NCBI GenBank assembly: GCA_016871515.1
Contig: VHDE01000053.1
Span: 1 to 35,460, forward strand
Source of the DNA: Verrucomicrobiota bacterium
GTDB taxonomy: Bacteria; Verrucomicrobiota; Verrucomicrobiia; Limisphaerales; SIBE01
Direction: 5' to 3'
Length of the DNA stretch: 35,460 nucleotides
Shown here: positions 17,645 to 26,269 of the stretch, one piece after another
Layout: each line of letters starts with the position of its first letter
How positions within the stretch are numbered: the first letter of the stretch is position 1
Made by a program: the position numbers and the translations under genes
Notes under the pieces: generated by a model
Seen by the model: the letters and a program-made list of their open reading frames with translations, nothing else
Told to the model about the DNA's origin: nothing
The model's database searches: none

Positions 17645-18205
17645 CTAGTCTAAGCCCAACTTCACGCGGCCCGTTGGTGAGATCAAAGAAGGATTCCACG
17701 GAGGGTCCCAGACAATCTCGACCATCGCGTCTTCCACGCCAGCCAGGCTAAGCAACTTCTGTTGCGCATCTCCGGCGATGGCTCCACCCATTCCGCAACC
17801 GGGCGCGGTTAATGTCATCTTGACCGCGACCTTGCTCTTGCCGGATGGCAGCGGCTCAATTCGCATGTCATACACCAGACCTAAGTCCACGATGTTGACC
17901 GGAATTTCTGGATCATAACAACTTCTCAGCGTCTCCCAAATCGCTTGCTCATCTACCGGCCCGGTCTTGCCGGTTGACGCACCTTCCGCAGCCACGCCCG
18001 CAGAGTCAGTTGATGGCAAGCCAAGCGCATCCGAATCTCGACCGGCAATCCGGAATAGTCCGCCCATCGCGAGGATGGTATAGCTGCCTCCGAGGCTCTG
18101 GGTAATTTCAACGGCGGTCCCTGCAGGCAAAACCACACTAGCGCCGCCCGGAATTTGGATTGCCTCGCAGTCGCGGGTCAACTCAACAGAAGTAACGTGT
18201 TGCAT
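17645..18205 (-). CDS. sufT: Fe-S cluster assembly protein SufT (long MIP18/DUF59 form)
   Basis: 186-residue two-part protein. The N-terminal part (roughly 1-70: LTRDCEAIQIPGG, LPAGTAVEITQSLGGSYTIL) is the extension specific to the long SufT form. After a linker the DUF59/MIP18 domain follows, with YDPEIPVNIVDLGLVYD and the TAPGCGMGGAIAGD loop holding the conserved Cys. SufT helps maturation of iron-sulfur proteins in the cytoplasm. Other suf genes are not nearby. Its place directly ahead of shc on the same strand may be incidental, or may reflect the need of radical-SAM hopanoid enzymes for Fe-S clusters (inference). It is divergent from glnE with a 174-base gap that must hold both promoters. 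Confidence 0.9.
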   Translation of the reverse strand: MQHVTSVELTRDCEAIQIPGGASVVLPAGTAVEITQSLGGSYTILAMGGLFRIAGRDSDALGLPSTDSAGVAAEGASTGKTGPVDEQAIWETLRSCYDPEIPVNIVDLGLVYDMRIEPLPSGKSKVAVKMTLTAPGCGMGGAIAGDAQQKLLSLAGVEDAMVEIVWDPPWNPSLISPTGRVKLGLD

Positions 18206-18379
18206 ATCGAAAACCTAACGAATGTGCTTTATTAATCAACCATGACGAATTTCCCAAAGACGCTCCGACTATACTCTTGGGGTTTTCGTATAGGCAGAAG
18301 AAAGCCGCGGCGCTTCTGGCAAACCAGCACGTTTGCTCTACCTATCGGCCAACTTGTTTCCAGAAACCCCGCATAAACT

Positions 18380-21367
18380 ATGCAAAGTGCTGCGTGGACG
18401 AAAGCTCTCGCCGCTTGCTCTGACCCGCACAGGGCGCAGGCATTTTTCGATCGGTTCAAATCCACTTCGGCTGCGTCATCTCTCAAACGGGCCTCAGCTG
18501 AGCAGGGGAGAATTCTTGCGGCGCTCTGGAGCGGATCACAGGCTTTGAGCCACTGGCTAATGGCGCATCCTGATTCGGTCAAAACTATTCTGGACGTCGA
18601 CTTCTTGCAGAAGCCAAGGCAGAAGCAAGGATTGCAGCGCGAGGTTGGAACCTGGCTGCGTTCCAACCTGGAAAAGCGCGACTTCGAGGGCGGTTATCGG
18701 CGCTTGCGCGAGTTCAAACAACGAGAAATGCTGCGCATCGGAGCGCGTGATTTGGCGCGGCTGGGCAGCCTCGGCGAGATCATGGTGGAAATCTCCAACG
18801 TTGCTGATGTTTGCTTGGACGCTGTCTATCGGCTGTGCCATCAGCAACTCACCGAGCGTTTGGGGCATCCGTACCACGAGGACGTTGAAGGTCGCTGGCA
18901 AGCGACGGGTTTTTGTGTATTCGGATTGGGAAAACTGGGCGGGCAGGAATTGAATTACAGCTCGGACGTGGACGTTATTTTCGTTTATGGCGACGAGGGA
19001 TCGCTTTTCAAAGAGCCTCCTCGCAAGGGCCAATTGACTGGCAAAGGTTTGACCAATCATCAGTTCTTCCTGCGGCTGGCGGAAGCTTTCATTGCTGAGG
19101 TTTCGCGGCTGACGCCGGAAGGTCATCTGTTCCGCATTGACCTGCGTCTGCGTCCAGAAGGCAAGGCAGGTCCCCTTGCCCGCTCGTTGGCCAGTTACGA
19201 AAATTACTATGCGCAATGGGGACAAACCTGGGAGCGGATGATGCTCATCAAAGCTCGCTTCATTTCCGGCGATATCGCTTTGGCATCAGAGTTTCAGGAA
19301 ATGATCCAGCCGTTTCGGTATCCGCGTTCGAGCAGCGAGCGCATTGTCCAGGAAGTGGCGGCAATGAAACAGCGCATCGAGTCTGAGGTGGTGAAGGCCG
19401 GCGAGATCGATCGCAATGTTAAGCTCGGTCGCGGGGGCATTCGCGAAATCGAGTTCATCGCGCAAACGATGCATCTGCTGCACGGCGGACGCAGCCCATT
19501 CTTGCAGGACGCTCAAACACTTTCGACGATCCAGAAGCTCGTTCGCTACAAACTCCTGCCGCCCCACGAAGCCGAGGAACTTTCCGAGGCCTACTGCTTC
19601 ATGCGAGACGTGGAACATCGCCTGCAAATGGAGGGCAATTTGCAAACGCACACGATTCCAACCGAACGGCGATTTCGCGAAAGACTGGCCAGCCTGATGG
19701 ACTGCGAGTCATTGGCGGACTTCGAGGCGGCGCATTCTCACCATCAGCAAAATGTCCGCCGCATCTTCGACAGCTTAATCAAGATGGAGCCGCCGCCGAA
19801 ATCGCTGCCTGATCTCGAAGGCCCGGAGGAGAATTGGAAGGAGCTGCTGCAAACTCATTCTTTTCATGATCCAAATCGCGGCTTGCAGCTCGTGCGCGCC
19901 TTCGTTCATGGCCCCGGGTACGTCCACGTTTCGCCTCGGACGTCGGAGCTCGCAGAGGGACTTCTGGCGCAGATGCTTGCCTTGTGTCCTGTGCAGCCTG
20001 GAGCCAGAGGCCAGAAATCAGAAATCAGAGACAGGAGTCTGGGGTCAGGAGACAGGAGAAAGGCAGCAGGTCAGGATCAGCGCTTGCCAGTTCTTTCTGA
20101 TCCGGACCGTGTGCTGGCAAGGCTCGACACCTTTATCAACGCGTACGGGTCTCGCGCGTTGCTTTACGAGACATGGATGAGCAATCCGTCATTGTTTCAA
20201 CTTCTGCTGTTGTTGTTCGATCGCTCGGAGTTTCTAGCTGAGATTGCCATTCGCACTCCGGATTTGGTCGATGAACTCGAATTGAGCGGCCGTTTGCGCC
20301 GTCGAAAAACAACCGAGGAAATCCTGGAGGACCTCCGCCATGGCAAGGACGATGACGATCAGCGGCTTTGGTTGCGCCGTTATCATCAAGCGGAGTTAAT
20401 GCGCATTGGACTTCGAGATATCTTGGGCCTGGCCGATTTTGAACAGAACCTTGTAGAACTTTCGGCGCTCGCCAGCGCTTGTCTGCAGTACGCGCTCGAA
20501 GCGGTGCTCAGGCGAAAGAACATCACAAGTCCTCCATTCGCCATCATTGGGCTGGGCAAGCTCGGCGGCCAAGAGTTGAACTATGGTTCGGATTTGGACA
20601 TTATTTTCGTTGCCGATGCCAAGCAAAAGAACATCGCACAGCTCCAACGCTGGGCGGCGGATGTGATGGATATGCTCTCGAGCCCAACTGAATTGGGCAT
20701 AGCTTTCGAGACAGACGCGCGGTTGCGTCCCGATGGTGAAAAGGGACTTCTGGTCAACACGCTTGCTGCGCACGAGGAGTATTACCGGCATCGCGCGCAA
20801 CTCTGGGAGATTCAATCTTTGTCGCGCGCCCGGTTCATCACCGGAAACGTCCGCACGGGCGAGCGCTTCGAGGCTCTTGCAGCCACGCTGTCCAATTTCA
20901 AGAACCGAACTGGGCCGCTGGCGGCTTACACGCGGAATTGGAAGCAGGAGATTACTAAGATGCGGCTCCGCATCGAAAAAGAACGCACGCCGGCCGGCAA
21001 AGACCACCTCGCTATTAAAACAGGAGCCGGCGGCCTGATGGACGTCGAGTTCATCGCACAAACCGCCTGCCTGGCGCACGGCTGGCACGAGCCGAACACA
21101 TTGCGAACCCTGGAACGCATCCGCGAAGCGAATCTCTGGGATGCCCAAGAAACCGACACATTAATCGATCGCTACCGACAACTGAGACGGATCGAAGGAA
21201 TTCTGCGTCGATGGAGCTTTGTGGGGGAAACATTGCTGCCAGACGATCCGGCGCCGCTGCATCGGGTGTCCGTTCGCTGCGGCTTCGGAGGCGCTGACGA
21301 ACTGATGAACGCGGTCGGAGAGTATCGAAGTCAAATTCGAATCAGCTATTTCAAAGCGATGGCATAA
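18380..21367 (+). CDS. glnE: Bifunctional glutamine synthetase adenylyltransferase/adenylyl-removing enzyme
   Basis: Controls glutamine synthetase by adding or removing AMP in response to PII. 995 residues (E. coli GlnE is 946). Two nucleotidyltransferase domains each carry the signature GLGKLGGQELNY: the first near residue 182 with SSDVDV as metal-binding acids, the second near residue 723 with GSDLDI. Other family blocks are RLRPEGKAGPLARS, GRGGIREIEFIAQTMHLLHG, the second-half RLRPDGEKGLL and GAGGLMDVEFIAQ. Between the halves, residues about 541-567 are Gly/Arg/Gln/Ser-rich and encoded by a low-complexity repeat tract. The sequence resumes with the family-like LSDPDRVLARLDTFI. The TPR-methyltransferase pseudogene follows after 38 bases. 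glnA and glnB are not in the window. Confidence 0.95.
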   Translation: MQSAAWTKALAACSDPHRAQAFFDRFKSTSAASSLKRASAEQGRILAALWSGSQALSHWLMAHPDSVKTILDVDFLQKPRQKQGLQREVGTWLRSNLEKRDFEGGYRRLREFKQREMLRIGARDLARLGSLGEIMVEISNVADVCLDAVYRLCHQQLTERLGHPYHEDVEGRWQATGFCVFGLGKLGGQELNYSSDVDVIFVYGDEGSLFKEPPRKGQLTGKGLTNHQFFLRLAEAFIAEVSRLTPEGHLFRIDLRLRPEGKAGPLARSLASYENYYAQWGQTWERMMLIKARFISGDIALASEFQEMIQPFRYPRSSSERIVQEVAAMKQRIESEVVKAGEIDRNVKLGRGGIREIEFIAQTMHLLHGGRSPFLQDAQTLSTIQKLVRYKLLPPHEAEELSEAYCFMRDVEHRLQMEGNLQTHTIPTERRFRERLASLMDCESLADFEAAHSHHQQNVRRIFDSLIKMEPPPKSLPDLEGPEENWKELLQTHSFHDPNRGLQLVRAFVHGPGYVHVSPRTSELAEGLLAQMLALCPVQPGARGQKSEIRDRSLGSGDRRKAAGQDQRLPVLSDPDRVLARLDTFINAYGSRALLYETWMSNPSLFQLLLLLFDRSEFLAEIAIRTPDLVDELELSGRLRRRKTTEEILEDLRHGKDDDDQRLWLRRYHQAELMRIGLRDILGLADFEQNLVELSALASACLQYALEAVLRRKNITSPPFAIIGLGKLGGQELNYGSDLDIIFVADAKQKNIAQLQRWAADVMDMLSSPTELGIAFETDARLRPDGEKGLLVNTLAAHEEYYRHRAQLWEIQSLSRARFITGNVRTGERFEALAATLSNFKNRTGPLAAYTRNWKQEITKMRLRIEKERTPAGKDHLAIKTGAGGLMDVEFIAQTACLAHGWHEPNTLRTLERIREANLWDAQETDTLIDRYRQLRRIEGILRRWSFVGETLLPDDPAPLHRVSVRCGFGGADELMNAVGEYRSQIRISYFKAMA
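20003..20080 (+). repeat. Intergenic-type direct repeat tract inserted in frame within glnE
   Basis: Purine-rich reiterations of CAGAAATCAGAAATCAGAGA, CAGGAGTCTGGGGTCAGGAG and ACAGGAG occupy this stretch. The translated product (SEIRDRSLGSGDRRKAAGQD) has no resemblance to the surrounding enzyme. Repeats of this CAGAAATCAGAA type usually lie between genes. The tract keeps the frame and falls in the linker between the two catalytic halves. Confidence 0.7.
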
Positions 21368-21405
21368 CGGTTAGTTAAAAGACCCGACGTTTCGGACCTT
21401 TCGAT

Positions 21406-22515
21406 ATGAATTCTTTCAATCACCGCGAGCTTCTCAATCAAGGGCTGGTTCATCATCGCGATAACCGTTATGCCGAGGCGGCGGCCCTTTACCAAAAGGT
21501 CCTCGATGAAAATCCGCGTCAGCACGACGCGCTCTATCTCATGGGCGTGGCCTTGCGGCAGCAAAATCAATTCGAACCGGCACTCGATGTATTGGAGCGA
21601 GCCCTTCAAGTGCGACCAGACTTAGCCAGAACACATCAAGAACTCGGTGTGGTCTTGTTCGCCTTGAAGCGCCTCGATGACTCAATCGCCTCCCTGAACC
21701 GAGCAATCCAAATGCAGCCTGAGGCTTCGGAAGCTCACGAATATCTGGGACACGTTTACCACGAATCCTGTTACTTTGAACAAGCCGTGGTCTGGTATCA
21801 AAAGGCGCTTGATCTCAATCCACAATCGGCCAGTGCCCGTGAAAACATTGGAATCATTCAAACACGCCAGCAAGCTCTGCGAGCTTTAGGCGATCAGTGC
21901 AAGTCTCTGAGCCAGGGACTCTCTGTTCCATTATCCACGGGTCCGAAGCTCGAAAGCCGCGATCTCTTACCACACTTTCTGAATGAGCTCGGCCTTTTGG
22001 GGAGCGGCGCCGAAATTGGCGTACAGCGCGGAGAATACTCCGAGCACCTGCTGCGCCATTGGAAAGGCCGTCTGCTTTATTCCATTGATCCCTGGCGTGA
22101 GCTTTTAACCGAACAATACGTCGATATAGCCAATGTCTCCCAAAGCCGTCATGACAAGCTCTACGCCGAGACGATTCGCAAACTGATGCGTTTTCAGCAA
22201 CGCTCCGTCATCTGGCGGTTAACCTCGAAAGAGGCGGCGGATCTGGTGCCGGATGATTCACTCGACTTCTGTTAGATCGACGCCGATCATAGGTATGATG
22301 GCGTCCGTCAGGATATTCGCTTGTGGTATCGGAAAACTCGAACGGGAGGAATTATTGCCGGCCATGACTACATCCTCGATGGAATGTATTCGTTCGGTGA
22401 ATTCGGAGTGCAAAAGGCAGTGCAGGAATTTGTGGAGGCGGAAAAACTCCATCTCTCCATTTCAGCCGAGCCCGCACCCATTATGGCCTCTTGGTTCGCC
22501 GTCAAGAAAAGGTAA
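21406..22515 (+). pseudogene. TPR-repeat class I SAM methyltransferase interrupted by an amber codon
   Basis: The first open segment (289 residues, to 22275) has tetratricopeptide repeats over about residues 1-150 (RYAEAAALYQKVLDENPRQ, ALDVLERALQVRPDLA, AVVWYQKALDLNPQSA). The start of a Methyltransf_24-type domain follows, with the SAM-binding block GAEIGVQRGEYSEHLL. It stops at TAG 22273-22275 within SLDFC-stop-IDADHRYDGV. The same frame continues for 79 codons with clear family sequence (RTGGIIAGHDY, FAVKKR) to TAA at 22513-22515. The expected residue at the stop is Tyr (FCYIDADH), one base from TAG. Without the stop it would be 369 residues. Substrate unknown. It follows glnE by 38 bases. 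A sequencing error is possible. Confidence 0.78.
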
Positions 22516-22570
22516 CGTCAACACATGCCAACTGCCGCCCAAGCTGGCCTCGCCAGAAAGCGCTGCTCAC

Positions 22571-24028
22571 TCAGGCAATCAATTCCTTCACCACCTGCCC
22601 TTGCACGTCCGTTAAGCGAAAATCGCGGCCCGCGTGGCGGAAGGTTAATTTCTCATGATCGAACCCGAGCAGCGCCAAAATCGTGGCATGGAGGTCATGC
22701 ACGTGGACCTTGTTCTCGACAGCCTGGAACCCAAACTCATCCGTCGCGCCATGCACGTAACCGCCTTTGACCCCGCCGCCGGCCAACCAAACGGTGAAGC
22801 CATAATGGTTATGGTCTCGCCCGTTGATCTTGCCCGCATTCGATCCCGGGGTTGGCAACTCGACAGTCGGCGTACGGCCGAACTCTCCACCCCAAATGAC
22901 TAACGTGTCGTCGAGCATTCCGCGCTGCTTCAAATCTTTCAACAACGCGCCGATGGCTTGATCACACTGCTTCGCCAGCTTGCGGTGGTTAATCTCGATA
23001 TCGTCGTGATTATCCCACGGCTGACCGGCCCCATGCCAGACCTGAACAAATCGAACGCCGCGTTCGAGTAACCGGCGCGCAATCAGAATCTGGCGCGCTT
23101 GCGTCCCTTCACCATACATATTGCGGATGTGCTCGGGCTCGCGGCTCACATCAAAGGCATCCGTCGCGTCCATCTGCATTCGGTAAGCCAATTCGAAAGA
23201 TTGAATGCGGGCTTCGAGTTGACCGTCTTGAGCGCGGCTCTTGCGATGCCGTGCGTTGAGTTGCTGCAAGAGATCGAGCTGAGCCCGCTGCTCCGGAAGC
23301 GAACTGAAGTTGCTCTTAATATGCTCGATGAGCTTTTCGATCCGCGTGTGTTGCGTATCAATGTACGTTCCTTGATACACACCCGGCAGAAAACCGGATT
23401 GCCAATTCTGCGATTCCTGAATGGGGTAACCGCCGGGACACATGGCAATGAATCCCGGAAGGTTTTGGTTCTCACTGCCGAGACCATAAGTCACCCACGA
23501 GCCCAAGCTGGGGCGAATCAGGCGCGCTTCTCCGCAATTCATGAGCAAGAGCGACGGCTCATGATTCGGAACGTCGGCGTGCATCGATCGAATCACGGCG
23601 ATATCATCGATGCTCCCAGCCACGTGCGGAAACAACTCGCTGACTTCAATCCCGCTTTGCCCGTGCTTCGCGAACTTAAATGGGGACGGAAAAGCGGCGC
23701 CAGTCTTCCGTTCCGTCGGAAGGTTCTCGCGCGGCAACGGCTTGCCGGCGTATTTTTCCAACGAAGGTTTGGGGTCGAACGTATCGACATGCGAGGGGCC
23801 GCCATTCATGAACAAATGAATGACTCGCTTCGCTTTGACTGTGAAATGGCCCGCTTTCGGCGTGAGTGGAGAAATCGATTGTTGGCTCGCGACGGCTTCG
23901 GGCCCAAACAAACCCATTGCATTCATGATGGAAGCCAAACTGAGCGCTCCCATGCCCATGCCGCAGCGGCAAAGAAATTCCCGGCGGGTCAGAAAACTGT
24001 CTTCGATTCGTGGCGCGTGATGGTTCAT
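22571..24028 (-). CDS. Tat-exported DUF1501 protein, copy 3
   Basis: Third DUF1501 paralogue, 485 residues from the ATG at 24028. The frame is open to 24313, but those 95 codons run through the type B palindrome and carry no family sequence, whereas 24028 places the twin-arginine signal TRREFLCRCG at residues 14-23. Conserved blocks are NGGPSHVDTFDPKP, RSMHADVPNHEPS, a GEFGRTP block at 381-387 (Glu for the Asp of the other two copies) and NGRDHNHYGFTVWLAGGG. This subtype, with a longer insert before GRDH (VELPTPGSNAGKI), is the one usually paired with DUF1553/DUF1549 cytochrome proteins, which are absent here. It converges with the broken TPR-methyltransferase gene, 55 bases apart. Substrate unknown. 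Confidence 0.9.
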   Translation of the reverse strand: MNHHAPRIEDSFLTRREFLCRCGMGMGALSLASIMNAMGLFGPEAVASQQSISPLTPKAGHFTVKAKRVIHLFMNGGPSHVDTFDPKPSLEKYAGKPLPRENLPTERKTGAAFPSPFKFAKHGQSGIEVSELFPHVAGSIDDIAVIRSMHADVPNHEPSLLLMNCGEARLIRPSLGSWVTYGLGSENQNLPGFIAMCPGGYPIQESQNWQSGFLPGVYQGTYIDTQHTRIEKLIEHIKSNFSSLPEQRAQLDLLQQLNARHRKSRAQDGQLEARIQSFELAYRMQMDATDAFDVSREPEHIRNMYGEGTQARQILIARRLLERGVRFVQVWHGAGQPWDNHDDIEINHRKLAKQCDQAIGALLKDLKQRGMLDDTLVIWGGEFGRTPTVELPTPGSNAGKINGRDHNHYGFTVWLAGGGVKGGYVHGATDEFGFQAVENKVHVHDLHATILALLGFDHEKLTFRHAGRDFRLTDVQGQVVKELIA

Positions 24029-24151
24029 ACCCAATATACCGATACCCCGAAACGTGCCAGCAAATGCGTTCCGTTTCAAGCCGCGTTTAACGACAGCGCC
24101 TCCCCACATCCTTAAATCACATCGACTTCCCAGTGCATCCCGAAGTTGTCG

Positions 24152-24300
24152 GTAGCGGCGGGCATCTTGCCTGCCGTAGAGGGCGCGCATCTTGCCGCCC
24201 GGAGCAACGCTTGAAACCAGGAGGCTGCGTTCTAGTTCGCACGCGTGGTCCGCCAAGCAGGATGCCTCGGCTCTACGGCGGGCAGGATGCCCGCCGCTAC
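24152..24300. repeat. Long palindromic element, type B
   Basis: Left arm GTAGCGGCGGGCATCTTGCC and on (24152-24181) pairs with 24271-24300 (ending GGATGCCCGCCGCTAC) at nearly all positions over about 30 bp. A second, weaker complementary pair lies inside (GCATCTTGC near 24188 against GCAGGATGC near 24257). It sits between the divergent DUF1501 copy 3 and grpE genes. Confidence 0.85.
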
Positions 24301-24417
24301 GATGTGCCGACAACTGCGGGATGCGCCGTCAACTTCCGTGCCGCTTTGCTGCTTCAACATGGTTGCCCTCCTAAAATGCATTGTGTATGTTGCCGCCTCT
24401 TGGATTAGGTTATAGGC

Positions 24418-24990
24418 ATGAATAATGACGAGAATAAATCGGTTATGACGGAGAGCGATCCGTCCGGAAGCGTGGGTGATGCGGCGGAAAGCATCGTCCA
24501 CGTCGATTTGACTCCGGAGCAGATTGACGACTTGAAGGAGAAAGCTGCCAAGGCGGACGAACATTGGGATCGGGTGCTTAGAGTCACGGCGGATTTTGAC
24601 AATTACAAGAAACGGGCGGCACGCGAGCGGCAGGAAGCAATCCGGTTTGCCAACGAATCGCTGTTGGAGAAGGTCGTGCCAGTGCTCGACAATTTCGACA
24701 TGGCTTTGCAAGCGACCGCACAACCGCAGGCCAGCACTGTCGAGTCGCTCAAGACCGGGGTGGAAATGATTTACAATCAACTGAAAAGCGTTTTGATAGA
24801 GTCGGGCCTGGAGGAAATCAACGCCGCCAACAAACCGTTTGATCCCAATTGGCATGAGGCCGTCTCACAGCAAGAGTCGCGCGATGTGCCCGAAGGACAA
24901 GTGGTGCAGCAGTTGCGAAAAGGTTATAAGCTGCGGGATCGTTTGCTTCGTCCTGCCACGGTCGTCGTCGCCAGGAGACCAGCGGCTTGA
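24418..24990 (+). CDS. grpE: Nucleotide exchange factor GrpE
   Basis: Co-chaperone that releases ADP from DnaK. 190 residues, typical length. The N-terminal acidic tail is followed by a long coiled coil (from about residue 37: [20 protein letters not shown], then [20 protein letters not shown]) and the compact beta domain with the signature FDPNWHEAV and [19 protein letters not shown]. The first Met at 24418 is used; the next in-frame ATG nine codons later is possible. No CIRCE operator was seen upstream. The gene heads the order grpE-dnaJ-rsmE, common across bacteria, and dnaJ starts 11 bases after its stop. dnaK is not in the window. Confidence 0.96.
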   Translation: MNNDENKSVMTESDPSGSVGDAAESIVHVDLTPEQIDDLKEKAAKADEHWDRVLRVTADFDNYKKRAARERQEAIRFANESLLEKVVPVLDNFDMALQATAQPQASTVESLKTGVEMIYNQLKSVLIESGLEEINAANKPFDPNWHEAVSQQESRDVPEGQVVQQLRKGYKLRDRLLRPATVVVARRPAA

Positions 24991-25001
24991 TGCTTGGGGA
25001 T

Positions 25002-26138
25002 ATGGCGAAAAGAGACTATTACGAAGTCCTTGGCATCGATCGAAACACCAGCGCTGAGGAGTTAAAAAAGGCGTATCGCAAACTGGCCCTCAAGTATCAT
25101 CCCGATAAAAATCCCGGCGACAAAACGGCCGAAGAAAAATTCAAAGAGATCGGCGAAGCCTACGAAGCCTTGAGCGACCCGCAACGGCGAGCTGCATACG
25201 ATCAGTACGGGCATGCGGCGTTTGACCCAAGAATGCGCGGAGGCGGGCGAGGATTTCACGATCCCTTTGATATTTTCCGCGAGGTGTTCGGTGGTGGCGG
25301 TGGCGGCGGTGGCAGCATCTTCGACGATCTTTTCGGCGGCGGTCAACGTGATCCGACTGGGCCCCAACGCGGGTCGGACCTGCGTTATGACATGGAGATC
25401 ACGTTCGAGGAAGCCGTCCTCGGATGTGAAAAGGAAGTGTCGCTCACCAAGATGGACCCTTGTGAAACGTGTCGCGGCTCAGGGGCGGAAGCCGGTTCGT
25501 CAACCAAGGTTTGCTCGGCTTGCGGCGGGCGCGGTCAAGTGATCACGTCGCGAGGAATCTTTAGCATCGCGCAAACTTGTCCGCGTTGTGAGGGCGCGGG
25601 CCGCGTTATTGAACGGCCGTGCCGCACTTGCCGTGGCGCGGGCCGGCGCGAGCGTGCGAGCAAAATCAAAATCAAAATACCAGCCGGCGTCGATACCGGC
25701 GCACGACTCCGCTCATCCAACAACGGCGAAGCTGGTGTCCGCGGTGGACCATCGGGAGACCTGTTCGTGGTGTTGCACGTCAAACCCCACGAAATTTTTC
25801 AACGCGAAGGCGATGATTTGGTTTGTGAGGTGCCCATCCGCTTTGTGGATGCTGCATTGGGCGGCGAAATTGAAGTTCCAACCTTAACCGGGAGAGCAGA
25901 CGTCAGGATTCCGGCCGGAACTCAGAACGGAACACTCTTCCGTCTCAAAGGGAAGGGCGTGAAGAATCTTCAGGGTTACGGATATGGCGACCTGCACGTG
26001 CGCGTCACCGTGGAAGTGCCGACGCACCTCAACAACGCGCAACGCGCAAAATTGGAGGAGTTCTCTGAACTTTGCGATCCGAACGTCAACCCGATTAGCA
26101 AAGGCTTTCTTGAGCGAGCGAAGGATTTCTTCCGATAG
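25002..26138 (+). CDS. dnaJ: Chaperone protein DnaJ
   Basis: Type I Hsp40 that delivers substrates to DnaK and stimulates its ATPase. 378 residues from ATG 25002, which gives the canonical [11 protein letters not shown] start; in-frame TTG/ATG at 24987/24990 would overlap grpE and are unlikely. The J domain has HPD at residues 33-35. A G/F-rich region follows, with a run of eight glycines. All four zinc motifs are present: [24 protein letters not shown] and CRTCRGAG. The C-terminal substrate domain holds [18 protein letters not shown]. The first zinc pair is spaced tightly but complete. Probably cotranscribed with grpE; rsmE follows after a repeat-filled gap of 131 bases. Confidence 0.97.
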   Translation: MAKRDYYEVLGIDRNTSAEELKKAYRKLALKYHPDKNPGDKTAEEKFKEIGEAYEALSDPQRRAAYDQYGHAAFDPRMRGGGRGFHDPFDIFREVFGGGGGGGGSIFDDLFGGGQRDPTGPQRGSDLRYDMEITFEEAVLGCEKEVSLTKMDPCETCRGSGAEAGSSTKVCSACGGRGQVITSRGIFSIAQTCPRCEGAGRVIERPCRTCRGAGRRERASKIKIKIPAGVDTGARLRSSNNGEAGVRGGPSGDLFVVLHVKPHEIFQREGDDLVCEVPIRFVDAALGGEIEVPTLTGRADVRIPAGTQNGTLFRLKGKGVKNLQGYGYGDLHVRVTVEVPTHLNNAQRAKLEEFSELCDPNVNPISKGFLERAKDFFR

Positions 26139-26150
26139 CGCCTTCAAAGA

Positions 26151-26242
26151 GGATTAAGGGCAAGATTAGGATTAAGATGGGCGCCTGCTATTGCGGCCAC
26201 TGTTGTTCCTAATCCTAATCGGTAATCTTAATCCTAATCCGG
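26151..26242. repeat. Palindromic tract of ATTAGGATTAAG repeats, type F
   Basis: Left part 26151-26181 has GGATTAAGGGCAAGATTAGG and ATTAAGATG. Right part 26207-26242 has the complementary CCTAATCCTAATCGGTAATC and TTAATCCTAATCCGG. The two halves can pair into a long hairpin with a G/C-rich loop. It separates dnaJ from rsmE and could uncouple their transcription. Confidence 0.75.
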
Positions 26243-26269
26243 TTATTTAACTGACCGACGCACTAAACC

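Noticed and set aside
22273..22275. Reassigned amber codon
   Set aside because: TAG is the normal stop of the DUF1552 gene, prfB, rsmE, shc and sufT in this window, so it is read as stop.
23099..24115. 338-codon open frame antisense to DUF1501 copy 3
   Set aside because: It mirrors the codon structure of a well-conserved gene and has no recognisable features.
24029..24313. 95-residue N-terminal extension of DUF1501 copy 3
   Set aside because: It translates the type B palindrome. The Met at 24028 places the Tat signal properly at the N-terminus.
24314..24417. CIRCE (HrcA) operator ahead of grpE
   Set aside because: No TTAGCACTC-N9-GAGTGCTAA-like sequence is present.
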